Numbered from the stretch's first letter, positions 1 through 7,571 are shown. The stretch is 7,624 bases of DNA from Roseomonas xinghualingensis (GCF_025791835.1 NZ_JAOXLP010000076.1:1-7624); one strand, 5' to 3'. The notes: generated by a model not told the origin, from the letters alone. Numbers and translations: made by a program.

Positions 1-2
1 TC

Positions 3-110
3 GAACTGCAACAGGCGATGAACCTACCCGGCGAGTTCCGGGTGGAGCGCTTCGGCTGGACCTTCTGCCCCGGCGACAAGGTCACTTCACCCCTCCGTCG
101 CAGTGGGTAG
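3..110 (+). pseudogene. RecD-like helicase fragment (3' part lost)
   Basis: The reading frame is open from the left edge of the window to the TAG at 108-110. The first 27 or so residues (ELQQAMNLPGE, then FRVERFGWTFCPGDKV) resemble the C-terminal helicase region of RecD/RecD2-type ATP-dependent DNA helicases. There a phrase like 'ERFGWTFAPGDKVMQ' comes just before the segment that normally continues 'NDYDKEVFNGD'. Here the similarity stops after GDKV, at about position 82, and is followed by unrelated residues and a stop. The gene therefore seems cut at a recombination junction near 82. The family call comes from remembered consensus over a short stretch. A TraA-type relaxase/helicase of conjugative plasmids is a possible alternative. 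The fragment is not expected to be functional. Confidence 0.5.
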
Positions 111-507
111 AGGTCTGAGTTTGGCCGGAAGCAGCAGTTCCGCTTTCGAGCTGATTTGTGGAGAAGCTGCCGCTAGGGAACGGATCTACATGGCTGCTCC
201 CGAACCAGAGCGGCCCTACGGCGGCGTTCGGTCGGCGCCAGCGAGGTCCCGCTACTGGGTTCCGCTTGTCGCGCTTTACGGGGGCGAACGCATGGAAGAG
301 CTCCTTGAGCTTCGGTCGGATGACGTGATGAAGGAGGACGGGGTTGATCTCATCTCCATCGGCGCGATCCACGACCGCAAGCGCGCTCGGGTGAAGAGCG
401 CGAGCAGTGTCCGGCAGGTGCTGGTTCACAGCATTCTCGAGCGGCTCGGCCTTCTTAGCCACGTGGGGACGATGCGGGAAAGCGGTTCGCGGCAGCTCTT
501 CCAGTAG
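103..507 (+). pseudogene. Tyrosine recombinase (phage integrase) fragment
   Basis: The open frame from GTG 103 to the TAG at 505-507 gives 134 residues. Residues about 50-134 resemble the start of the catalytic domain of tyrosine recombinases. RYWVPLVALYGGERMEELLE matches the box I pattern (F/Y)W(L/V)PL(I/L)AL(F/Y)TGAR(L/R)EEL, so R63 would be the first catalytic arginine. The following stretch (LRSDDV, DRKRARVKSASSVRQVLVH, ILERLGLL) matches the 'KT..S.R.VPIHP.L..LGFL' segment of the family. The reading ends at RQLFQ, before the expected second box (HxxR) and the nucleophilic tyrosine. The first 45 residues do not look like the SAM-like N-terminal domain. Both ends are therefore missing and the protein should be inactive. 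It starts about 20 bases after the breakpoint in the helicase fragment, so the two relics were probably joined by recombination. No good ribosome binding site precedes the GTG. Confidence 0.65.
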
Positions 508-564
508 CGCCGGACATGCTGACCGGATCAGACATGCCCACACGCCGATCCAGTGACCGTCAGA

Positions 565-952
565 TCAAGTCCATACTTCTACACTGATGCCGACCGCTTT
601 CACCATCGCCCGGCCGGTCCAGTGGGTGACCGCACCAGGCGGCTCCGAACAGGTCAGGGCCAGCACCCTGGCCACCGTTGCAGTGGGAAGCCGGGCACGG
701 CCGGGCTTGCGCGTCTTGTCACGCAGCAATCCTTCCACGCCCTGTCCGGCATAGCGCATCTGCCACCGCCAGACCGCGGGGCGGCTGACGCCCGCTCGGT
801 GCGCCACCTCCAGCACCGGCAGTCGCTCAGCCGATAACAGGACGATCTTGACCCGCGGCACATGCTTGAGCGGGCGGTTCCGGTCGCCAAGGATCGCGGC
901 CAGCCGCACACGATCCTCCGGGGCTGACAATGACGCTGACGGTCTGGGCCAT
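565..952 (-). pseudogene. IS630-type transposase N-terminal fragment, frameshifted
   Basis: On the minus strand this encodes the N-terminal helix-turn-helix part of an IS630-family transposase. Visible motifs in order are DRVRLAAILGDRNRPLKHV, VLLSAERLPVLEVAHRAGVS (first helix-turn-helix), RPAVWRWQMRY, GVEGLLRDKTRKPG, RLPTATVARVLALT and EPPGAVTHWTGRAMVKAVGIS. The natural start appears to be the ATG at 952-950, reading MAQTVSVIVSP. That frame is one base out of register with the rest; an extra G in the run near 917-923 explains it. The TTG at 930-928 only looks like a start because of this shift. After GIS the sequence diverges and stops at 567-565. The second half, with the DDE catalytic domain, is missing. 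The gene is thus frameshifted and truncated. Whether this relic donated any of the region upstream of groES cannot be told. Confidence 0.75.
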
Positions 953-1061
953 GCCGCCAGACTTCCAGAACAGTCCCCCTCGTGAATCCTACGTCTGCGT
1001 CAATGCACTAGCTCAACACCTAACCTGTCCCAAAGCATTCAACAACGGAGAGGGACTGCAC

Positions 1062-1088
1062 CTTGTAAGTACTTCCCCTGCGCCCCAC
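1062..1088 (+). promoter_or_regulatory. Candidate heat-shock (RpoH/sigma-32-like) promoter of groESL
   Basis: CTTGTA (1062-1067) is separated by 15 bases from CCCCAC (1083-1088). This resembles the sigma-32 pattern CTTGAA - 13-15 bases - CCCCAT known from groE promoters; the -35 differs at one base and the -10 at one. Initiation about 7-10 bases downstream would fall in the left arm of the CIRCE operator, a geometry that suits repression. No convincing housekeeping TTGACA/TATAAT pair was seen in this stretch. The call is based on pattern and position only. Confidence 0.4.
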
Positions 1089-1091
1089 CTC

Positions 1092-1120
1092 CTTGGCACT
1101 CCCCCGTATAGAGTGCCAAG
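1092..1120. promoter_or_regulatory. CIRCE operator (HrcA binding site)
   Basis: CTTGGCACTC (1092-1101) and GAGTGCCAAG (1111-1120) form a perfect 10-bp inverted repeat separated by exactly 9 bases. This matches the CIRCE layout TTAGCACTC-N9-GAGTGCTAA; the TTGGCACTC variant is a form I associate with alphaproteobacteria. It lies 75 bases upstream of the groES start and just downstream of the candidate sigma-32-like promoter. Known function: HrcA binds CIRCE and represses groESL until heat or misfolded protein titrates the chaperonin. No hrcA gene lies in the window, so a repressor encoded elsewhere is presumed. Confidence 0.95.
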
Positions 1121-1195
1121 AGTCGCTTCAACGACCGGCTCTCGCTCAGTGGGCAAGCAGACCAGCCCTGAGCTGGGACCAGAAAGCTCCACCTT

Positions 1196-3203
<2,008 letters not shown>

Positions 3204-3221
3204 GCAGGGAGCGCCGGACCG

Positions 3222-3243
3222 GCTCCGCACGGGCGCGCGGAGC
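3222..3243. other. Small stem-loop after groEL
   Basis: GCTCCGC (3222-3228) pairs perfectly with GCGGAGC (3237-3243) around an 8-base loop, beginning 19 bases after the groEL stop. It has no U-run, so it is unlikely to terminate transcription alone. It may stabilise the 3' end of the mRNA together with the stronger hairpin that follows. Confidence 0.4.
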
Positions 3244-3256
3244 AGTCCCCTACGAG

Positions 3257-3288
3257 AGGCCTCAGCCGGGCATTACCGGCCGAGGCTT
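3257..3288. terminator. Probable terminator between convergent groEL and the minus-strand gene
   Basis: The left arm 3259-3269 (GCCTCAGCCGG) pairs with the right arm 3276-3286 (CCGGCCGAGGC), with one A-C mismatch and a 6-base loop GCATTA. The stem can extend outward by a G-U and an A-U pair to 3257-3288. The right arm runs into TTCT, a short U-rich end. It sits 55 bases after the groEL stop and before the end of the convergent gene at 3357, so it could serve both strands. The short U-run keeps confidence moderate. Confidence 0.55.
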
Positions 3289-3356
3289 CTACCAAGTGCT
3301 CATGTCCTTCAGTCACAGACTGAGCTTGATCCCGGAGTGCCTCAACCCAGGCTCAA

Positions 3357-3683
3357 CTAGAACGCGCGGCGCATCGTCCAAGAGTTGCTACCGAAGAGTG
3401 GCATACCCTGCTCTGCCGGCACCTGCCGCAAGTCGTCGGACGAAAGCAACACGGGCCCCAGGAAGCCATCCGGCATGGAGGCGAGCTTCAGCTTCGCAGC
3501 AGCATCAATCAGGCTGCGAAACCGGTCGAATGAGCGGCGGCGCATTATGTCGGTGGAAGGCGCCATCAGGTCCGCCACCGCCTCGAGCGCCTCATCCGAC
3601 ACGGCGCAGACGATGCGCCGCGTCCGATCGCGCACCTCGAAACGGACATGTCGAGGGCTACTCCTTCCCAGCCGATTATCCAC
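3357..3683 (-). CDS. Small protein, probable DUF1488 family
   Basis: This minus-strand gene would encode 108 residues. The order of features is HVRFEVRDRTRRIVCAVSDEAL (about 12-33), a helical middle with RRRSFDRFRSLIDAAAKLKLA, then GFLGPVLLSSDDLRQVP. This pattern (VRF strand, V(S)xEAL, an 'F..+R..I...A' helix, then a '+T+.DL' end) is what I remember of DUF1488 proteins, short cytoplasmic proteins of unknown function. The assignment is tentative. The GTG at 3683-3681 is the only plausible start upstream of the conserved part; an in-frame TGA lies seven codons upstream of it, and no clear Shine-Dalgarno precedes it. A good AAGGAG is followed by an ATG about 30 bases downstream, but in another frame, so a 5' frameshift is possible. 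It is convergent with groEL and divergent from the gene at 3763. No function is assigned. Confidence 0.55.
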   Translation of the reverse strand: MDNRLGRSSPRHVRFEVRDRTRRIVCAVSDEALEAVADLMAPSTDIMRRRSFDRFRSLIDAAAKLKLASMPDGFLGPVLLSSDDLRQVPAEQGMPLFGSNSWTMRRAF

Positions 3684-3695
3684 ACCAGATGCTTT

Positions 3696-3711
3696 GAATC
3701 AGCTATGATTC
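3696..3711. promoter_or_regulatory. Short palindrome between divergent genes
   Basis: GAATCA (3696-3701), GCTA, TGATTC (3706-3711) form a perfect 6-bp inverted repeat with a 4-base spacer. It lies 13 bases before the start of the minus-strand gene and 52 bases before the preferred start of the plus-strand gene. A dimeric regulator could bind there and affect both, but a repeat this short can arise by chance. Confidence 0.25.
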
Positions 3712-3762
3712 CCTTGGTCGGGCTCTAAGAAACCCGGCCTCAAAGCCCAGGAAATGACCATC

Positions 3763-4152
3763 ATGGCTAGTGAAGAAGCATGCGCCGCCGCTATCATCCG
3801 CGACCACGTCGAGCCCCTCTTGCGAGAGAAGGGACATGTTCAGCCCGTAGGCCCCACGTCTCAGCTCATGTGGGAGGCGGGTCCCTTCCGATTTGCCCTG
3901 CGGACCGTTCTTAGCCCTGAGCCATTACGCCCCGATGCGCCCGCCTATGCCAAGGCTCAAGGCGAGACGGAAGCTCACCGGATGCTCCCGAACGGGCTGG
4001 AAATCTGGCACAACGAGAAGGTGCTCAGCATCGAGTGGGACGCGGCCGAACTGAAGGTAATGAAGTTCGAACGAGGCCCTTGGGAGCAGGAGGTGCTGAT
4101 GCTTGTTGCGGAAACTCCGCCGTCAGAGGACTTGGCGCAGCGAGAACTCTGA
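3763..4152 (+). CDS. Hypothetical soluble protein, function unknown
   Basis: I do not recognise the family by name. I start it at the second ATG (3763; MASEEACAAA), because AGGA at 3749-3752 is 10 bases upstream. The in-frame ATG at 3754 is almost on top of that site. The product is 129 residues. It has an amphipathic N-terminal helix (about 4-24), then alternating polar and hydrophobic stretches typical of a beta-rich fold (LMWEAGPFRFALRTVL; NGLEIWHNEKVLSIEWDAAELKVMKFERGPWEQEVLMLV). There is no signal peptide or membrane segment. The C-terminus is acidic (ETPPSEDLAQREL). The pattern 'GL(E/D)IW...KVL..EW' followed by 'FxRGPWE' feels like a conserved alphaproteobacterial hypothetical, but I cannot place it. 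The protein looks real because it has an SD, sensible composition and a divergent neighbour with a shared intergenic region. Confidence 0.6.
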   Translation: MASEEACAAAIIRDHVEPLLREKGHVQPVGPTSQLMWEAGPFRFALRTVLSPEPLRPDAPAYAKAQGETEAHRMLPNGLEIWHNEKVLSIEWDAAELKVMKFERGPWEQEVLMLVAETPPSEDLAQREL

Positions 4153-4356
4153 CGCGCCTTGAGTGGCGTATCGGCAACGTGGTTATTCACTATGATGCGC
4201 TTAACAATGTCCGTTGGTACAGGAATCGTCCCAAGCAGAAGGCCGACGACACCGGTGGGTCTCGTCATGGCGGACGGCCGGCGCCAAGGCTGCGATCGCC
4301 CGCAAGATGTGAGTGACAACATAGCCGGGCTAATCGTTCTTTGATGACATAATCGT

Positions 4357-4400
4357 AGAGCGGCGATGTTGCATCCTCATGACAGCCATGTCGCCGCTTT
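4357..4400. repeat. Inverted repeat with 24-base loop
   Basis: AGCGGCGA (4359-4366) is a perfect reverse complement of TCGCCGCT (4391-4398). The pairing extends outward by a G-U and an A-T pair to 4357 and 4400. The loop of 24 bases is long for a terminator, and only TT follows the right arm. It might be an operator, a weak terminator or a remnant of a mobile-element end. Confidence 0.35.
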
Positions 4401-4786
4401 GACATCTGGTTCCAGGAGTTGAACCGAGGGTACTATGTGGATCTCCGTGCGGAGGTGTCCGGCCGGCGATGGAGCACCTTCGCTGAACGCACTCCGAACC
4501 AGCCTCATGCACGGTGTCGATTATCTTTGGTCCGTTCTGGACTTCCTCGCCGGTAGAGTGGGGCCCGAACTATGTTACCTCTGCCCAGAAGACCACGCAG
4601 TAGGCTTCACGAGCCGTCTCTGCGCGGTGGACTTTACAGGCATTCTCATGGGCGACCCTCATGATCAGGGGAGGCGATTGTTAGCAGACTCAGGCTTCTG
4701 CAGCTCCTCTCGTCACGGCGCCGCCGCCTGAGGAGAAGCTTATATTGCCGGCAGTGCGTGGCCATCTAGAGGTTTAACTTCTCTTC

Positions 4787-4792
4787 AAGGAG
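4787..4792 (+). promoter_or_regulatory. Strong ribosome binding site fixing a GTG start
   Basis: AAGGAG lies 5 bases before the GTG at 4798. It is the best Shine-Dalgarno match in the window and decides the start of the downstream gene. Confidence 0.8.
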
Positions 4793-4797
4793 ACGCC

Positions 4798-5274
4798 GTG
4801 TCGCACACTGATGCATTCGCCCTGGGCCGCTCGGAGTTAAATAGCTTTTTATGGGCCGAGGTCGGCGTTGATTCGAACGGAATGACGCTAAGCGTCCTTT
4901 CAGTCCTTGCGCGCCTCGGACAGGATCCGTGGGATCAGGCAGGGCACCTGGCGGCACTACCGAAGGCGGCTGCCGTGGGCACACTGGCGAAGATCATTGT
5001 CGAAGTGTCGGGTGGCCCATGGCGCCTTCCGGAAGCGAACGCGATCGCGGCGCGGTTAGTTGATCTCCTGCCAACGCACAAAGACTTACCTGCTGCGCCA
5101 TCAGCAAAGATCTCGCTTGCTAACTTTCAAGTTTCTTGGCCACGAGCGGTTTTACTGGCCCTTCTATCGGTTGCCATAGGCGCGACAGTGCTGTCACTGG
5201 GCCGTGAGCAAGAGCCAGTACTTCATGGCGACGCCTTCTCAACCTGGGCCAGTGAGCCGAGAGCCTCGCCCTGA
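4798..5274 (+). CDS. Hypothetical protein with one C-terminal membrane segment
   Basis: This encodes 158 residues from GTG 4798. I do not recognise a named family. Residues 5-92 form a helical soluble domain: LGRSELNSFLWAEVGVDSNG (9-28), then LSVLSVLARLGQDPWDQAGHLA (31-52), LPKAAAVGTLAKIIVEV (54-70) and AIAARLVDLLP (82-92). The 'LN.FL.AEVG....G..L(T/S)VLS.LARLG.DPW..A..LA.LPK..A' pattern looks like a conserved alphaproteobacterial protein of unknown function. A linker (93-113) leads to a single hydrophobic helix (117-134, AVLLALLSVAIGATVLSL), followed by about 24 polar residues. There is no N-terminal signal peptide. The likely topology is a cytoplasmic N-terminal domain anchored by its C-terminal helix, though the orientation is inferred. 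IS debris begins within about 20-120 bases of the stop, so the C-terminus may have been altered by insertion. Confidence 0.7.
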   Translation: MSHTDAFALGRSELNSFLWAEVGVDSNGMTLSVLSVLARLGQDPWDQAGHLAALPKAAAVGTLAKIIVEVSGGPWRLPEANAIAARLVDLLPTHKDLPAAPSAKISLANFQVSWPRAVLLALLSVAIGATVLSLGREQEPVLHGDAFSTWASEPRASP

Positions 5275-5296
5275 GCAACGTAGGACGACTTGCCAA

Positions 5297-5335
5297 CGGC
5301 GGAGCAAAACCAAGTCAGCGGCGGAGTAAAACAAG
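5297..5335. repeat. Tandem 17-18-bp repeat, possible IS end
   Basis: CGGCGGAGCAAAACCAAG (5297-5314) is repeated as CGGCGGAGTAAAACAAG (5319-5335), with a 22-base period, one substitution and one missing base. Repeated binding sites of this kind are typical of the ends of some insertion sequences. The GGCGGAG(C/T)AAAA motif is reminiscent of terminal repeats of certain IS21-like elements, though I recall this only loosely. No transposase of such an element is seen next to it. Confidence 0.45.
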
Positions 5336-5405
5336 GTGTACCGCCCCGGGTGGTGAGACACGTGATTGAAGCCTATACGGCGAGAGCCGCGGTTGAAACT
5401 TGATC

Positions 5406-5711
5406 CTAGCGGACGACATCCGGTGTTCTGAAGCCGTGGCGCTTGATGAGCCATGTCGAGTTGTAGGTCCGGCGGAACCCGAGCCGGGCTTGGCGTAGTT
5501 GCTCGACGGTGTCAAAGGTCCGGACCCAGAGGAGGTTCTCCTTGAGGGTGCTGATGAAGCGTTCGGCGCAGCCCTTCCCCTCGGGTGCCCGCACGAAGGC
5601 GGTCGAGCTCTCGATGCCCAGGAACTTCGTTCTCCCTGGAAGGCTTCGGATATGTATTGCGAGCCGTGGTCGTGGCGCAGCGAGAGGCCGCCGCGAGACC
5701 GTCAGGCTCAT
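5406..5711 (-). pseudogene. IS3-type transposase OrfB, internally deleted
   Basis: The minus-strand frame opens with ATG 5711-5709 (MSLTVS, a usual OrfB beginning) and ends at TAG 5408-5406. After those six residues, at about 5690, the sequence jumps to the late catalytic core. GGLSLRHDHGSQYISEAFQGE is readable in a different frame from about 5690 to 5623. A one-base loss near 5620-5625 then restores the first frame for KFLGIESSTAFVRAPEGKG, CAERFISTLKENLLWVRTF and YNSTWLIKRHGFRTPDVVR. The D of RHDHGSQY and the E of CAERF correspond to the second and third residues of the DDE triad. The first D and most of the N-terminal half are gone. It is thus a defective rve-domain transposase of IS3 type (IS481-like integrase core as a weaker alternative). 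Confidence 0.8.
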
Positions 5712-5881
5712 GGCCTCGACCTCCGCCGCGCCAAAGGGCGGCCGCCCTTGAGCACTGCGACCTTGGCCTCCAGCAGCTCGCGCTCGAGCAGCATCTCGCC
5801 CATCCGCGCCTTGAGCCGCTCGCTCTCGAACGCCTCGCCCGTCACTGGGCCGTGTCGCCAGGCTCGCCTCACCAGCCGCCT
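5708..5881 (-). pseudogene. IS3-type OrfA, C-terminal fragment
   Basis: In the frame ending at TGA 5710-5708, about 57 codons are open. The C-terminal part reads GEAFESERLKARMGEMLLER, ELLEAKVAVLKGGRPLARRRSRP, the coiled-coil/leucine-zipper end of an IS3-family OrfA. Its stop overlaps the OrfB start as ATGA, the usual arrangement when the two are translated as coupled or fused proteins. No start codon or helix-turn-helix part is found upstream; an in-frame TGA lies at 5884-5882. The N-terminal half is therefore lost, which together with the OrfB deletion makes the element non-autonomous. Confidence 0.7.
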
Positions 5882-5885
5882 TCAC

Positions 5886-6256
5886 GAAGGCACTGATCGC
5901 GAAACAGGGATGCCCGACGTCGGCGCCGACCGGAAATGGTGAGGTTGGTTGAGAGCGGAATGCTGGCTTTGGAGCAAGTTCAACAGGGAGGTGCCATTCG
6001 CTCAGTCCCGATTATTCCTGCCGGTTCCGCTCAGCCGAGGAGCGGGTCGATCCAGCACCTCGGGAGGGCGCTCGGCCGGCTTGGCCGCCTCGATGTCGAG
6101 CGGTGAACCGTGGTGCGTGCCTGCGCGGCGTCGCGCCCGGTAGAACTGCAGCGCTGTCGTGCCGCCGGCAGGGGCTGCTGACATCGTGCTGGGCATCGGA
6201 TACTCAGCCGAGGGGGCGCTGTTCCCGCCAAAGCAGGCGGCGGACCGTCTGTCCCA
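5886..6256. other. Intergenic stretch upstream of the kinase, no firm gene
   Basis: I see no supported gene. A minus-strand frame from ATG 6184 to the stop at 6004-6002 gives about 60 residues (LQFYRARRRAGTHHGSPLDI in the middle). It looks vaguely protein-like but has no ribosome binding site or recognised family. Small GC-rich inverted repeats are present (CCGCTC 6027-6032 with GAGCGG 6040-6045). The promoter of the kinase gene must lie here or in the IS debris, but I could not pick a convincing -35/-10 pair. Confidence 0.35.
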
Positions 6257-6283
6257 GTGCAGCGACCGAAAGAGGAAACCGAA

Positions 6284-7468
6284 GTGAACGAGTTTGAAGA
6301 GGGGCTGGAAGGCACGCCAGCCCGTGTGGCTTCGGAACGCCACCTTGAAGATGTGAGGCAGCGGGGGGGCGTGTTCGTCGAGGCGGTTCGGGTGACACGG
6401 ATGCCCATGTTGGTCACCGACGCCACACTTCCCGGCAATCCGATCACCTTCGTGAACTCCGCCTTCGTTCAACTCTCGGGATACGAGCTGGAGGAGTTGC
6501 TCGGCCAGGATCCTCATTTCATGAATGGGCCGAAGACGGATCCAGAGGCGATCGCCGCATACGAGGTCGCCATGAAGGAGGCTCGGGAAGCGACCCTCGA
6601 GATCTTGCAGTACCGTAAAGACGGATCACCCTTCCGCGCCATGCTCTTTGCGACTCCGCTCGACGACGGGCAGGGCCGCATCACTAATCACTTTCTCTCC
6701 TATCTCGACATCACCCGCCGGTACGCGGCAGAGGAATCGCTCCGCACACTCACCGCAGAGTTAGAGCAGCGGATCGGCGAACGGACGCGCGACCTTGAGG
6801 CAACGAACGCGGCGCTCCAGAAGGCAGACGCCGAGCGCGAGATGCTTCTGATCGAGGTCAACCACAGGGCCAAGAACAGCCTCTCCGTGGGGGCGTCATT
6901 ACTGCGCCTGCAGGGGCGGCGGCAGGCAGAGGCGGCGATCAGGTCGCTCTTTGAGGAATCAGCTGACCGGTTGAACGCCATGGCCCGGCTTCATGACGTG
7001 CTGAGTCGATCGGAGCACGCACAGCGCGTAGATGTGGCCACATACGTGGCTGAACTGTGTGAGGCATTGAAGTCTCTGACGGGCAGTGACGGAAGGATCG
7101 CTCTGAGGGCACGAACCGAGGAGGGCATCCTGATCGACCCTGACGCAGCCTTCCCGATCGGCATCGTGCTGACCGAACTCATAACCAATGCCGTCAAATA
7201 CGCCTTTCCCGATAACCGCTCCGGCATGATCCTGATTCAGGCTAGGCGAAGCGGGCCAGGACGCGTCGAGATCGTCGTTCGCGACAATGGCGTGGGTATG
7301 ACGAGCTTCCGGGAGGGATCGCTCGGCTATGGCCTGGTTCGTTCCCTTGTCAAGCAGATCGGCGGCGAGATCGAAGTCCAGGGCGACGCCGGCGTAACCG
7401 TCACGATTTCCTTCGCGGATGCGTCCCGGCTCCCACCTCCAGGTGGTCGCGAGCCCGCACGGCAGTAG
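6284..7468 (+). CDS. PAS(LOV-like) sensor histidine kinase, HisKA_2 type
   Basis: This is a soluble sensor kinase of 394 residues. I chose GTG 6284 because AGAGGA at 6271-6276 is 7 bases upstream; the in-frame GTG at 6257 lacks such a site. Residue numbers are from 6284. A LOV-type PAS domain spans about 39-146: NPITFVNSAF, LSGYELEELLG, then GQDPHFMNGPKTDP (74-87) where LOV has GxNCRFLQGPxTDP. The photoactive Cys is P77, and the flavin-contacting Asn/Asn/Gln positions are Q109, A119 and Y140. A coiled-coil signal helix (149-186) leads to the H box LLIEVNHRAKNSLSVGASLL, with H194 the likely phosphoacceptor. The ATPase part has an N box (TELITNAVKYAF, N302), G1 (DNGVG, 334-338) and G2 (LGYGL, 347-351). 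The kinase half looks intact. There are no membrane segments and no adjacent response regulator, so partner and signal are unknown. The HWE kinase family is a close alternative, but no typical HWE signature was seen. Confidence 0.92.
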   Translation: MNEFEEGLEGTPARVASERHLEDVRQRGGVFVEAVRVTRMPMLVTDATLPGNPITFVNSAFVQLSGYELEELLGQDPHFMNGPKTDPEAIAAYEVAMKEAREATLEILQYRKDGSPFRAMLFATPLDDGQGRITNHFLSYLDITRRYAAEESLRTLTAELEQRIGERTRDLEATNAALQKADAEREMLLIEVNHRAKNSLSVGASLLRLQGRRQAEAAIRSLFEESADRLNAMARLHDVLSRSEHAQRVDVATYVAELCEALKSLTGSDGRIALRARTEEGILIDPDAAFPIGIVLTELITNAVKYAFPDNRSGMILIQARRSGPGRVEIVVRDNGVGMTSFREGSLGYGLVRSLVKQIGGEIEVQGDAGVTVTISFADASRLPPPGGREPARQ

Positions 7469-7511
7469 CTCCTCCGCGAAGCAGGAGGCGGTGGGACTGT
7501 TGATTTACACT

Positions 7512-7558
7512 GAGAGCTGACCCGGTAAGGGCCGAAGTTTTCGCCGAGAAATGACCCG
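7512..7558. repeat. Two direct terminal repeats of the IS21-type element
   Basis: GAGAGCTGACCCG (7512-7524) and GAGAAATGACCCG (7546-7558) match at 11 of 13 positions and start 34 bases apart, about three helical turns. IS21 elements carry multiple such repeats near each end, taken to be transposase binding sites. Confidence 0.65.
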
Positions 7559-7571
7559 TGTCTGTTCACCT

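Larger units (their letters stand above)
4153..4797. other. 645-base stretch without a convincing gene
   Basis: Open frames exist here but none looks conserved. The best is an ATG at 4435 running to a stop at 4729-4731 (98 residues; cysteine-rich middle VGPELCYLCPEDH). It has GAGGG only 4 bases upstream and no recognisable domain, so I treat it as doubtful. Around 4159-4260 both strands give protein-like but unrecognisable short readings, which could be decayed coding sequence. The stretch also holds an inverted repeat at 4357-4400. Base composition is less GC-rich than in groEL, consistent with degraded or foreign DNA. Confidence 0.4.

Noticed and set aside
82..543. Minus-strand open frame of 153 codons over the integrase fragment
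   Set aside because: The plus strand shows integrase motifs here, and the minus-strand product has no recognisable pattern and crosses the junction near 82.
512..585. Short plus-strand reading from ATG 516 (MLTGSDMPTRRSSDRQIKSI...) as a small gene
   Set aside because: Only 24 codons, no ribosome binding site, and it runs into the end of the IS630 relic.
4399..4436. TTGACA at 4399-4404 with TACTAT at 4431-4436 as a promoter for the frame at 4435
   Set aside because: The spacing is 26 bases, far from the usual 16-18, and the -10-like element overlaps the proposed start codon.
6002..6517. Minus-strand open frame overlapping the start of the kinase gene
   Set aside because: More than half is antisense to the kinase, which has clear PAS and kinase motifs; the remaining 60 codons have no ribosome binding site or known family.
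7469..7490. Possible terminator after the kinase (CCTCC 7471-7475 with GGAGG 7484-7488)
   Set aside because: The stem is only 5 bp and is not followed by a U-run.
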